The translations under genes and the position numbers were made by a program. This document shows, in pieces, positions 1 to 11,737 of a DNA stretch of 64,000 nt (positions are counted from its first letter, which is position 1; each line of letters begins with the position of its first letter). Origin of the DNA: Blastocystis hominis. Taxonomy: Eukaryota > Sar > Bigyra > Opalinata > Blastocystidae. The stretch covers positions 712,001-776,000 of the forward strand of contig NW_013171865.1 in assembly GCF_000151665.1 (NCBI RefSeq), in the 5' to 3' direction. Below the pieces are notes generated by a model that was not told the DNA's origin, ran no database searches, and saw nothing but the letters and a program-made list of their open reading frames with translations.

Positions 1-641
1 TTGATACGATGGACATTGTATTCATCCTTCAAAATGGGTTCCTCTAGTTTCTTGTTGATGTTGAGAAATGATGACAATGAAGGGAACTTTCTCTTGTCCA
101 CTATCTGTTCGTAATAGTTCACGAGTTGTCAATAGAAATAGCTCGTGTTATCCAACTCCGAGAAATCGAACGACTTGTACATGCCGCACATCTTGTGAAT
201 GTTGTTTCCTCGAACCTTCAACTGCACGATGAACGAGCCTGCGTCTTGTACCAACAGCTCTACGTTATCGAATGTGATCTTGAGCACATTGTAGTAGAAA
301 TTTTAGATGTTGTGTTTGGACATGTCGAGGATGGCAAATCTTATGAGGAATGGTTTCACCACTTTTTTCACCTCATAATTCCAATTGATACCATTCAGAT
401 TCTCGGAATACATGGCGCTTTCTGCGGTCATATCGTGCCCATGCTTCTTAATGATAGCCTCACATTCATTCCAAGTGGTGGCGAACTTCAATTACATTCG
501 TTTCAATCCAGTCTCCACGAATTTGCCATAGGTTAAGTTTGCCAATAACTTGTATAGGTTCTTCTCCGCAATAGTCTTGGATTTGGCTCGTTTCTCATTC
601 AACATGTTCACATATTCGAATATGAATGAAGCTTGTTTGAG
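1..641 (-). pseudogene. Polinton/Maverick-type family B DNA polymerase, decayed fragment
   Basis: The minus strand reads as the palm part of a protein-primed family B DNA polymerase of the Polinton kind. Seen: a motif B-like segment 'LLANLTYGKFVETGL' near 490-550, then 'FAILDMSK' followed by a Tyr-rich stretch at about 290-330, then 'ELLVQDAGSF' at about 240-265, where families carry the catalytic motif C (DTDS). One reading frame persists through three internal stops (near 490, 303 and 131), so this is a recently decayed gene rather than chance. Motif C reads DAGS, so the second catalytic Asp is gone. The element continues past the left edge, and the C-terminal thumb is not in the window. 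It lies beside an integrase gene, as in Polintons. I am fairly sure of the family; the element class is inferred from the combination. Confidence 0.72.
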
Positions 642-649
642 GAGTGTAT

Positions 650-1315
650 ATGTCAAATCCTATGAACGAAATCAACCAAAGTAATTTGAATGAATCAATG
701 TCGTACATATTCAGTAGCAATCCAAACAATTACACGTTCAGGAAGCTCGATAACATGCTCATCAATATGCCCGAGAATGACGGCAAACATGTCCTCGTGT
801 GTGAGACAGTGGATGGCGTTCATCAATATTCATGGACTATACCTTCTGGGTGTTTTGTGAAAGTCAATAATGCCACATTGTTTGAACATACACTCACATC
901 CACTCAACCATTCAATAATCAATGCTAATTCGAATTACCTTCTGCTTTATATCTGACGATCACATCGATTCCATGTTACAATGAGAATGATGCCCTATTC
1001 AAACATTGTGATTCCATCGAATCGATTGTGGGTAAGGGATACAAGGTGAGTGTTTCAATGGATGGTGTGTGATTGATCGATGTACCATTCATCGATATGT
1101 TCAACAATCTTGTGACCCTTTCCCATACCAAACTGATAAATAGCATAGATTGGACAAGTGAGAGTCATATGATCTCTGTATTCACGAATATCCCTTCTCT
1201 CGTATGTCTGGGAGGTGTGAAGAGCATCACGATCGTTTTCAAACACTTGAGCGAGGTTGTTGTTGTTTCTTCTTCTTCTTCTTCTTCTTCTTCTTCTTCT
1301 TCTGGGTGCTCGTAA
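650..1315 (+). pseudogene. Broken ORF of the mobile element, function unknown
   Basis: A plus-strand reading frame starts at the ATG at 650 and stays in the same phase to 1315, interrupted by TAA at 926-928 and TGA at 1070-1072. The protein is Asn/Ser-rich with alternating hydrophobic residues that suggest beta strands, and it ends in a poly-Ser run encoded by a TTC microsatellite. It lies between the decayed polymerase and the integrase but on the opposite strand. Position and style would fit a Polinton structural protein (minor capsid or similar), but I see no diagnostic motif, so that is only a guess. Confidence 0.35.
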
Positions 1316-2400
1316 TGGGTCGATGTGATTTTGCTGCCTCTCTCAATGCATTTGGGTTCCTTTCGACTCTTGGATCGAGTGACAGGCGGTGCTGGTTGTG
1401 GTTTCCATTTGCTTGCCAGGAGTTCTCAATGATAACACTTCTGTGTGCTATCGCTTTCCACATTCTTCACTTCGTACATCAATGGCATGATGTGATCGTC
1501 AATATCAACAACTTCAACCAAGTCCTGAGACCATTTGCTCGTCAATGATCGCTTTTCCAGAATACGAGGTCTTCGTGTCACTCCAACATAATCACCAACA
1601 TCGAATTGCAGTGTTGTGTCCTTTGCTGTCATATTGGATGGTTCTGTTTTCTCCATGTACAAGATATCGTTGTTGTTGTTGTTAAGCCAAATGTCATTGG
1701 GTGTATATCCGATGTCTCTGTTCTTCCTTCCATTATGTCTACGAACTGCACCATCGATCAAATCAAACCATACACCTTTCGATTGATTGAATGGAACCAT
1801 GATGTGTCTCCTTGATATCTCGAATTGTTCGTTCAGCTAGTACTGCCTTATTCGCTGAATCCATGTGATACATGGTGATGTCATACTTGTTCAAGATATT
1901 GGTACGAAAGATGGCATTGGTGAATTCGGTGCCTCGATCCGAGAAAATATGCTTTGGTGATTCACCATATGTCTGAATGATATCCTTCATCGCATGAGTG
2001 ACTTCTGTAGCACTCTTGCTTTTCAGTTTCCGAGTCATCAGGTATTTCGAATATCCATCAATACATACAAGGACATATTTGTATCCACGATTCTTGTAGA
2101 ATCCTGTACTCTTTTGTCTTCCTAATACTCCTTGTATCGATTTGTGTTGTTTGGAAGAGAAATCGATGAGATCGATGAAGTATATGTTTCTCTTGAATCC
2201 ACTGATGATCACTCGAGTTTCACCTCTTCGTTTTGCTGGTTTCCGTAGTTCCTTGATCTTATTTATGTTCCCCACACACCTCGATAAATGAATCGCTTTA
2301 TTCATGGAATGAATAAGTTGTGTCAGAGGAAGAATCACAAACTGGTAATAGACTCGAAATGCCTTTTCTCCACTATACACTATTTCAAATAGAACATCAC
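1240..2400 (-). pseudogene. Retroviral-like DDE integrase of a Polinton/Maverick element, frameshifted
   Basis: Minus-strand integrase core of the rve superfamily. Seen: 'FIDLIDF' (first catalytic Asp) near 2180, 'YKYVLVCIDGYSKY' near 2050-2090, 'IFSDRGTEF' (second Asp) near 1930-1950, and 'AVLAERTIRDIK' with the catalytic Glu near 1830. The C-terminal part continues in another frame from about 1800: 'HNGRKNRDIGYTPNDIW', then a basic SH3/chromo-like tail around 'FDVGDYVGVTRRPR' and 'SKWSQDLVEVVDID'. A frameshift with a small loss lies at 1763-1800 and a TGA at about 1426; after it the frame runs on to about 1240 with a basic, Pro-rich then Glu-rich tail. All three DDE residues remain, so the catalytic core decayed less than the polymerase. 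The N-terminal boundary is uncertain because the frame runs into the neighbouring ORF. Confidence 0.85.
1267..1303. repeat. (TTC)n microsatellite
   Basis: About twelve perfect TTC units. It encodes poly-Ser in the plus-strand ORF and poly-Glu/Lys at the C-terminal end of the minus-strand integrase reading frame. Confidence 0.9.
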
Positions 2401-2765
2401 TCACATTCAACATTGCAATGATCGTTTTGATATCATATGTACCTCGTGAAATCGATAGAGTATGGAGACTGGATCCAAATACACTCATAACTTGTAGCCA
2501 TTGTGGAAATTGAGAATGTAGTATTAATCATGGTGTTCAGAATGGCAATGATTTCACTCAGTGTATAATAACCAGGCGAGATCGTTGCCTCTTCACCATT
2601 GATGTTTGTCACCACATTGGTTGAGCCCACAATATTGAACATGACTTGATTGGGTTTGAATAGAACAGTCATGGAAGTGATAAATGGATTTCTGAACTTG
2701 TAAGGATTGATCCAATCGAATGAACCATTGATAGGTGAATCTTGTATGAGAATGGAATAATGCAT
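2341..2765 (-). pseudogene. Capsid-like (minor capsid/penton-style) ORF of the mobile element
   Basis: ORF of 110 codons beginning 'MHYSILIQDS'. It contains 'ISPGYYTLSEIIAILN', a Gly-Tyr-x-hydrophobic pattern also seen in minor capsid proteins of Polintons and polinton-like viruses. A second similar segment, 'GTYDIKTIIAMLN', follows at about 2400-2440 in a different frame, so the gene is probably broken by a frameshift near 2435-2490 and its 3' end is lost against the integrase. The neighbours (integrase and polymerase of the same element) support a structural role. Assignment is by pattern and context only; a jelly-roll fold prediction would be needed to confirm it. Confidence 0.4.
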
Positions 2766-2907
2766 GTTCTCTCTTTACCAAAGACACTTATGACTTGCAT
2801 GGACAACAATAGATGGATTAGTGATGACAATGTACACATATTGGCTTTCGGTTATTACAAATAGGCAAACAAACATGTAAATACGAGAGAAATAACAATA
2901 ATTCACC

Positions 2908-3180
2908 TTAGCTAGGTATGTCTACTACTTTCTTGCATCCAAGTATAACTGACGCAACAAACACAAAAATAGAAACGAGCACTAGGTTGATAGTAGAAAG
3001 GAATTGGTCTAAGAAAGCACGAAACCTGGTTCCTGACCGATGATTGTCGACCAAACAGCCTAGGAACGATAGTCGAGGACTCAGAATCGGTTGGTCGATT
3101 ACATCAAAGGACAAAGGATCGCAATTGTTGTCATTGTGCAAAATAGCATATAAAGAAAGCTGCCACCAGATTTCACGCAA
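2908..3180 (-). CDS. Small ORF with one C-terminal membrane segment, unknown
   Basis: ORF of 90 codons ending TAA, with one strong hydrophobic segment near the C-terminus ('LVLVSIFVFVASVILG'), so it could be a tail-anchored protein or the last exon of a type I membrane protein. About 30 nt past the stop the minus strand carries TGTTTGTT (about 2866-2873), the motif found after most genes in this window. That favours a real transcript end in an otherwise repeat-filled region. Start and upstream exons are not clear, and it may be a gene fragment. Confidence 0.35.
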   Translation of the reverse strand: MREIWWQLSLYAILHNDNNCDPLSFDVIDQPILSPRLSFLGCLVDNHRSGTRFRAFLDQFLSTINLVLVSIFVFVASVILGCKKVVDIPS

Positions 3181-3189
3181 ATAGTGCCA

Positions 3190-6100
3190 TTTTCTTACTA
3201 CTATTGTTCCATATTAATGAGGTTTAAGATAGCTACAAGTTGATAAATCATATTATTATTGATCGAAAGAGCTTTTGTTATTGTGAAAATAGGATCATTT
3301 TTGTTATGTGACATGTATCAAATATGGATGAACTCATCAATAGAAATAGGAAGGATGAATCAGTCATTTACCACAAGTATTGTTGTATTTCCTTGATATA
3401 TGACTAATCTGTATAATATAGTCTCGAGATACTTTGAATCAATACTTGGACAATGAATATCTGCAATAGAATAACAACAAATGTGTATTGTTTTATTTTA
3501 GTGCATATTGTGTGATATGAATTGTATCACAGCCCATAATGAATTCACATTCTAAATATGACAACTAATAATGTTGTTAGTTCGTGTTATAAGCTGAGAG
3601 AAGGAATGAGCAGTATTAACAAACAAGAGTCTTCACAATAGTTATTCTCAATAGTATTGATTGTGATTAGTTGATGTTTTGTCATCATCATCATCATCAT
3701 TCTGTATGGGAAGATAGAATAATGTGTATTTGTGATTGATTGTATATTTTGGCTTATTAGTATATTCCATGGAATAGAATACTGTGAAAATAGGATAGGT
3801 AAGTGTGGAATAATCAGAAATGGCCAATATGAATGAAAACAACAATACTAGAATGTAATAGTATAGTAGAAAATAACATATGTATGAAGTAGTAATGGAA
3901 ATGAAGTCATTTTCACAAATTATAACGAACAATAGCTGAAATGATGATATTTCACAGGAATCTGTTTTAGCACATCCTGAAACGAATTACATAGATCATG
4001 CATAGTTTTGCTTCAAAACAAACAAAATCCAGACAAACACGATTCTGTCATTTCATTGGTTTAACACAATGTTTGATTCTGTTAAATCCATTTTCATAAA
4101 ATAACTAATTCTGAGTAACAGAAACAATACTGTTGATACTTAGTACTGGAATAACCAATCGATGAATGAATGAATGATTGGAGTTTGTAATAAATTCCGT
4201 TATTGTTAGTTGGAATGCACAATGATTGGTATATAGTGGATGTAATTGAATGATTCATAGATATTATCACAGATTGTATGCTATATGTGAATAGAATAGT
4301 ACTGGAATGATTTGTGTAATTGGTCACAATCTATTGAATGAATATGAGTTGGATGTACAAAGATTGCATAGCATGGAGATGTTTTGTACCATGAATGGAT
4401 GAAAGAAAGAACCAAAGAAGAGAAAAGAATAGAAGAAATCGTATTCATTGCTTAAGATCTTAATCCATTCAATGATATGTATTAGTTATTTATTATTGAT
4501 GTAATACGTGATAATGATAATGAAGAGTGAATGAGAGAGAATCGAAATGAATGGGAATGTGATTGGTTGTGATATTGGAGTTGGATTCGATACGATTTCA
4601 GCAATTCAACACTGAAAAGAAAACAAATGAATGAATGAATGAATGAATGAATGAGTAATCCTACAAGCATCGATTTGAATTGAGTGCATACTGTGATTAT
4701 GTATATTTTGTACCATAAGAATGAATGATGGATTGTTGACAAGGAAATATCGTTAAATCTGTATAAAGTGGACCAATCATGTGAATTGCAATGGGATATT
4801 TGAATGATTATACCATCAAATCAATGAATGAACGAATGAATGATATCTTATCTAAGAATTGATTGACAATCTCAAGACACTACTCACAACCAATGATCTG
4901 TAAATCAGTAACAAGGATGTCATTCATTCATTCATTCATTCAATCTATTCTATTCTATATTCATTCATATAATCATATTTGATTCACTTTGGTCTGGATG
5001 GCTGATTGAATGATTGAATCAACCAATAAATCATTGAATGAATGAATGAATCAATAAATGAAAGATTCTTTCTATGTGGAGTGATTCACAAAACAACAAA
5101 GACCTTTATCACAACCAATGAACTCTCATTCTGCATCAATAATGTCATCGATTCAATCATTCAATCATTCAATCATTTGTTCATGGTTTTAGAACTGTTT
5201 AACGCATGATTGATTGATTGATTGATTGATTGAATCGATGCCTATTCTGTATACTCTTTCATATTATGAATCTATCAAATAACAAAGCAAATAACAACAA
5301 TAACGACAATGAATTCGTTAAAATGGCACAGCAACAATAATAACAGTAATAGAAATCAATGAGAAGAATAATAAGATGATTATGTGTTCAAGAGCAATGT
5401 CTAAAACAGAAATGAAATGAAATGAAATGAAATGAAATAATGAGCAGCAACAACATAATAGGAACGAACAATAACATGAATAATCATCCAAATGGATGAA
5501 TTGTGAACTCAATGCAGTGTCCGATATCGAATCAATACCAAATTGATGTAGAACAAACAATGTGTATGTGAATAACAAGCAATAATGAGAATAATAACAG
5601 TAAAAGGAATGAGAATAAGAAGAATATCTGAGAACAATCCATAGCTATTGATGATTAATAATAATAATAATAGTAATCATCATAGAAAGAGATATTGAAA
5701 CAATCATATGTGTAGTTTAATAAAGAAATAAGGAAAGAACCAAATCCATGATAATAGTCATATTATTGGAAATATGAATATTATTATTATCATGGATCAA
5801 TCAATCAATCAATCAATCAATAATACTTACTGATCGATTCTGGATAATAAATCAATTAGATTGTTATGTGGAATGATCGAAATGAAGAACAAACTCGATA
5901 TGTGAAAACAAACAAATACCAAGAATGCATATCAATTTCAAACAATCCACATAATTGAATGAATCTATGTGAATCGATTCAGATTTAAATATAAATGAAG
6001 AGAAGATCATTTGATTGTCGGTTTGCATGGAAGGATTGATTGTTATCACGAAACATCAATCGGATTGATTTGAAATGATTTCGTATTGTAGGTTCTGATT

Positions 6101-6429
6101 ATTGATTAAATCATTTGATAGATAGTTTGGTCCATTGCTTACTACAACTACTACTATTATTGTTGTTGCTGTGGATGTTGCTGCTGCTATTACTACTTCT
6201 CTCTTTCTCCCCTACCATTCATTCATTGATTCCAAACCATCAAAATCGATAACAATACTCCTTGTCAACAAAAGAAGAAATGGAATCAATGAAAGCAAAG
6301 AATCAAGTGTTTCCTTTATGACAATCAATGATCCATCAATCTATGAATGGATGAATGATTGAGTGAGTGATTGATGAAGGAAAACAGAATGAATGAATGA
6401 ATGAACAAGAAGGAAAACAATATGTGTAT
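3190..6429. repeat. AT-rich tract with many short tandem repeats, no gene seen
   Basis: No coding-like frame in about 3.2 kb. It holds tetranucleotide arrays such as (AATG)n at 4626-4657, (ATTC)n at 4921-4942, (GATT)n near 5205-5233, (AATC)n near 5797-5821 and (GAAAT)n near 5409-5440. Open frames here come from repeats lacking stops. Confidence 0.75.
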
Positions 6430-6740
6430 CACGTGATATCGGATACTGGAAGGTAGGGGAGAAAGATGGGATGATGATGATTCTTGTTCATTGACACTTC
6501 GAAGTAATAATGAATTGATTGGTTATGATTTGTTTTGGATCTTCCAAGTCTAACATCACTAACTTCTGTATAATGGAGTTTCTGTTGTCCTCGTTTTGGT
6601 GATATTGGAAAGTAGATCTAAATATTGAATAGAGATAGTAAATAGATATTCCAAATCTGTTTCAAAATGTCAATCTACTTGTATCATTGGGGTATGTTCA
6701 ATCGAAATCGATTCGAGTATTGTTGATAAATAGAATGGAA
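6430..6740 (+). pseudogene. Relic of MORN/LRR-family gene (LRR exons and introns)
   Basis: The plus strand is closely similar, by eye roughly four bases in five, to the minus strand of the living gene at about 9600-9790, introns included. Matching landmarks: 'GACACTTCGAAGTAATAATG' (6495-6514), 'GATCTTCCAAGTCTAACATC' near 6540, and 'GATATTCCAAATCT' at 6645. The first copied intron has lost its AG acceptor (TTTTGG instead of TTTGTAG) and the exon after it contains an in-frame TAA. It is therefore a dead partial copy, in inverted orientation to the living gene about 3 kb away. Because introns are included it arose by DNA duplication, not retrotransposition. Confidence 0.75.
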
Positions 6741-7599
6741 TTGATTTCATATGATTTTCATAGATTTCAATTCCATTTGGTAAGTTTAAGCTTATCTTAT
6801 CTTATCTTGCTAGGTGATTTGATTTGATTTGATTCATTGTGTTTCATTCGATTCCGTTTGATCATTTGATTTGATTTGATTTGATTCGTTTAATAGGAAC
6901 ACATTTCGATTGATTATGATTGGAACAATTCTATCTGGTTCATTTTACAATGATCTGTGGAATTTGTATTGTTGTTTCAAACTGATGGCACATGATTGAT
7001 TCGATGATTGGTTGAAATGGATATATAATAATAATAATGATGATGATGATGAACAGAAAACAAACAGATATAAGCAAAACAAAACATGGAACAATCCAAA
7101 CAAATAATCACATATTTCCTTATGAGAATTGAATCAATTAGAATCGACACAATCCAATTTGTCTGGTGGACAGTAAATAATAAGATGATTGTTAGAATAG
7201 AAAAAAGGAATAATAAAGAAAAAGAAAATACAAAAAAGAAAAACTAAAAACAAATTAGAATCATATAATACAAAAGAAAAAGAAAACAAAAGAAAACAAA
7301 AGAAAAATGAAAAGGAATATAATGCACAAATGTAAGAAAATAAGAAACAAAGAAAACTAAAGAATAGCAAAACAAACAAGAATAAACTAAAAATCAAAAT
7401 CGAAAATGAAATAATCAAATGAACTACAATCAATTCCAAAAGTTGAAAAACAACAACAACAAATGAAAAATGGAATAATCAAAAATAGATAAGCAACATC
7501 AAAACAATAACAAAACAAAAACAAAAGAATAATGAATCATTGAGTATTATCCAAATGAATACTATCTCAACAAACAAATATGGATTGTGTCGATTCCTA
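6741..7599. other. AT-rich, A-rich non-coding stretch
   Basis: Repeats of GATTT and TTATC near 6795-6890 and an A-rich tract at 7200-7550. The open frame at 7134-7439 is low-complexity Phe/Leu/Ser from that A-rich strand. I see no gene. Confidence 0.6.
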
Positions 7600-8110
7600 T
7601 TGATTCAATTCGATTAAGTGCAATGAATCTTGTCAAAACGATTCGATTAAAGTCGTTCGATCAAGATTCATTCGAAATATGTGATTTGTGGATTCATCGG
7701 TGTACAATCACAAACAGCATATTGAATATACAATCAAACAATGGATTCCAAGAAAGACCATTATCGAAATACTCATATTCAAACCACAACACAAATGGTT
7801 CTCACAATATGCCTCATTATTGTATTGTGATTATCAAATGCTGATTCCATATTGACTTGTTCGAATGGGATCTAATGATTTGAATGATATCAATAATAAT
7901 GATAATAATGATCAGAAAGAAAGAAAGAAAGAAATAAGAGTATTGTTATGCAATACAGTACAATGATAGATTCCAGCTAAACCAATGATCGAACATAATG
8001 ATTTCATGAATCTCGATCGAATCAATTGTATAATTCTATCAGTCGATTGGATCGCTATCAATGAATCATTCGATCGATTCTATATCATTGATAATCAAAC
8101 AAATACAAAT
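7600..8110 (+). pseudogene. Possible second LRR relic
   Basis: In one plus-strand frame 7587-7844 gives 'NLVKTIRLKSFDQDSFEI', and 8005-8080 gives 'LDRINCIILSVDWIAI' followed by 'NESFDRF'. Both have the spacing of BspA-type leucine-rich repeats, as in the living gene downstream (compare 'LNRLKTIKIGSNSF' there). Stops and repeat arrays interrupt it, so I read it as an eroded copy. The match is by repeat pattern only. Confidence 0.35.
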
Positions 8111-9551
8111 ACAAATACTACTACTAATGATAGTAATGACGAGGATTGATCGTTGAATACTCATCATCAATCTGATTATGATTATGATTCTGATTGATCG
8201 ATCCTATCCAATCATTCTATTCATGATCAACAATACCAAAATGATCTAATGGTATTCAATATGCTGAAATAGACCGATGAATAATGTGGATGATGATACA
8301 ATCATAATGATAATGATGAATGGAGATCGAAAACTAACCAAATACACACCATTCATTCATTCAATCAATCATTCATTCATTCATTCGATCAATCAATGGA
8401 TTGAAGAGCCTTTCTATTCTTATCAGTATTATTGAGTGTGAATGATGAATTGATTCTTTACAATATTCAACATTCATTTGCATTTTGAATCAGCTATCTT
8501 TCATCCATTGATTGATTGAATGAATGGTTTGTGTGATATTGAAGAATACGACATTCCATCCAAATATCGAATTGTGAAACCACGATTGATATTACTACGA
8601 ACTACAACTATCAAGTATCAAACACATCCGATTTGATTCCATTATTATCAAATTGATAAATCCATGTTTTGTGACTCATTGATAAACAAACAAACAAACA
8701 AACAAATGATAGATAGTTGGATTGATTGAATGGTGAATCCAATATGATTTCCAATGCTATTCAATCGGATTCTATTCTTTTCTATTCTAGTTTCATTACC
8801 TTGTTTTATCCATTTCACCTCTATTTAAGTCTATTCTATTCTATTCTATTCTATTCTATGTATACAGTGATCGATTCCTATTCAATAAGTCAAAATCAAT
8901 ATCCTAATTCAATATCAATCATTGTATTGTATTGTATTGTATTGTATTATCTACCGATTTAACAATGGATTCACAAATGTGAATAATCATCCAATATCAA
9001 TCGATTCCAACCATTCCATTGTGTCATTATCAAATCCAATCTTATTATTCATGATGATAATGATAATGATTATTCGAAGCAAGCAGTTTCCTATCAATAT
9101 TGAACAAATCCTAGTTCAAACCTATTCAAACCATCATTTGTATATTATTATTATTATTATTGGTAGATTGGATTCATCATTTGTGAATGTTCAATATGTG
9201 ATCATTGGGTCATTGGTAATAATGATGATGATGATAATAATGATCGAAAACAATGATTGATTGATTGATTGATTGAAACAACAATCATAATTCAGTATCA
9301 TTGTTAAAATGGTAAAGAAGAACATCATAATAATCAGGCAGGATTGATATTTTGATAATTATAGAATCATGAATTGTGATCAAGAATCGGTTTCAAACAA
9401 TCAATCAATCAATCAATCAATCAATGGAAATGTTCCTAAACAATGACGAATCACTGAACAAATCATATCAAATCATATTCATAGATTTAATGCTTGATTT
9501 TGACAAGATCAGCGAGAATGGAAGAAACATCTATGAATCAAATCAAATCAA
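8111..9551. repeat. AT-rich repeat tract, no gene seen
   Basis: Tandem tetra- and pentamers: ATTC/AATC arrays at 8350-8400, CAAA near 8688-8705, (CTATT)n at 8831-8858, (GTATT)n at 8922-8947, GATT at 9254-9276 and AATC at 9400-9425. Nothing coding is visible. Confidence 0.7.
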
Positions 9552-11050
9552 TCAAACTATACTCGAAATTGATTTCGATCGAACTTTCCGGAATGAATCA
9601 GGTAGCTTGACATTTTGAAGATTTGGAATATCTAAATACTATCAATATTCAATATTCAGAAATACTTTCCAATGTCACTACATGAGGATTATAGAAACTA
9701 AATCGTTCGGAAGTTATTGATGTTAGATTTGGAAGATCTACAAAACAAATCATTTCAAATCAATTCATTATTACTTCGAAGTATCAATGAAGTTAAAACA
9801 TTAATAATTCCAGCAAGTGTCCAATAACCGAGTTGAATGGATTGTAATGATGGAAGATCTACATCAATCATTTCATTCGAATTCATTCAATACCTTCAAT
9901 TATTGTTGAGAAGGATCTAAAGAATGCAAAATCACCTAATGTAATGGATTGTAGATTTGGAAGATCTATGCATCATTCAAATATTCAATATCATATCAAT
10001 ACCTCGAATCACAAATGAACTAGAATAGAAATTGCATGACCCACTTCCAATTGTCCCAATTTGAATGGATTGTAATTGTGGTAGATTCTTCAATTCAAAG
10101 TCTCCAGCAAAATCACTGAAACTATATTCACCAATTTGAATGGATTCCAATGATTCACAATTCAATATGTGGAATGATTTCGATTGGTTGTTGCATCTAT
10201 TCAAGAGATAATCCATGTCTGGATCTTCATACTCAAAATCATCCTGTTTTACTTGCGTAAATGAATTGCTTCCGATTTTGATGGTTTTCAATCGATTCAA
10301 TCCATCGATTTGGAATGTTTGCACTGATCCAAAACATTCATCGCCGATTTCGATTGATTCCAAATTGTACAACAATGAAACATCCCAATCAACCAATACA
10401 CAATTGTTACTCAGTTTCAAATGTTTCATTCCGATATTCATTGGTTTGCTTCCATCTCCTTCATATTTTTCATCAATATCACATTCAATTCCATTATACC
10501 ATTCACATTCATTCACTAATTTACCATATCGATCATACACTTTTCCACTTCCAAATCGATTATCATCACACCAATATCCTTCATATTCAATACATCCATT
10601 ATTATGATAACTCGTTCCATATCCAAATCGTTTCCAATTGATCATTATGCCCTTGTACACCAATATTCCATCATCATCATACATTTCACCATATCCAAAT
10701 GGAATTCCAAACTTGTTTTCTGTCAATATCAATCCTTCAAATCGACTTCCATGGTCCAAATCCACGATTCCTTCTACTACAATGGATTGTTCTTCATTAT
10801 ATGAAATAGCACCAATTTGGTGATTTCCAAACACTTTCAACACTTTCTGCTCATTGAGCACAAATCCTTGATTCATGAATACTCCATAATTGAATCGCAG
10901 TACTACACATTCTCTATTACTCAAAATGAGTGAAATCCAGCCATTTGGTTTCCATTTTTTGCCCAAGCATCCCTGCACAACTTGGATGATGGAACTATCA
11001 ACATGATAGTTACTAATAGCAGAATTGACAAAATCAGTAATGTTTTGCAT
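9552..11050 (-). CDS. MORN-repeat plus leucine-rich-repeat protein, one intron per 3' LRR unit
   Basis: The main exon 11050-9990 encodes about 350 residues: an N-terminal region, then MORN-like units in the middle ('FGIPFGYGEMYDDDG', 'RFGYGTSYHNNG', 'RFGSGKVYDRYG'), then BspA-like LRRs ('LNRLKTIKIGSNSF', 'CESLESIQIGEYSF', 'LPQLQSIQIG'). The gene continues past the first apparent stop: four GT-AG introns of about 34-37 nt, all in phase 1, separate LRR units that restart with 'DLPNLQSI', 'DLPSLQSI', 'NLPNLTSI' and 'NIPNLQNV'. The reading ends at TGA 9552-9554. MORN repeats usually sit at membranes or scaffolds and LRRs bind proteins; the cellular role here is unknown. Its paralogues are the MORN gene downstream and the relics at 6.4 and 7.6 kb. 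Confidence 0.75.
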
Positions 11051-11737
11051 GGAAATGAAAAGAAATATGGGAAAACGGTTTTTTTGGAAACAAGATCTGG
11101 TTCATTATTTCTCGATAGAACACACGTCATGGATTATTGTGTATGGCTGTGATATGCTGGTGTGTTACAAACTAGAATAGATATAATAAAATCTCATTTT
11201 CTCCACCCATTCCTATTTTTCTTTATTTTGGTGTATTTCTATCTATTCATTTATTTTTGTGTTATTTTCAGATACTTATAGCTTTGATTGTAAATTATTA
11301 CGCATTTTGATCACCTTTACTCTCTCATGTCAGAATGGCTGTTCTATTAAGTCTAGAATGGATATATGTTCTTCAAAATATATCAATTATGTTGTAGTTA
11401 ATCTTGTTTAGCAACAATCGAACTCACAATAGTGAATACTGTTGGAATGGTTTGATTTGTAATAGAGAGTATGGCAGTAGTGTGTAGAATGCAAAATCCA
11501 TCATTTCTATTTGACAAGTGGTTTATTGTATTGATTCTCTGTTGATACTTCGATTCTCTTCTGTCACAATGATCATCCATATTGAATACAAAGAATGATA
11601 TTGTAGAGAAAGGAATGTGGTTCATAGATTGAAATGGTGAATAGGAATCATAGTATCATTAAACAAAACAATCGATTGAATAATATGATGGATGGAATCC
11701 ATGAATCCTATGAATGAAAACCTTGCTTTCTATTTGA
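11051..11737. other. AT-rich spacer between two MORN genes
   Basis: No gene that I can support. A 75-codon minus-strand frame at 11398-11625 has no recognisable domain and no clear splice context. Confidence 0.5.

Noticed and set aside
7134-7439. Phe-rich 101-codon ORF
   Set aside because: Produced by an A-rich tract; no signal, splice or 3' motif support.
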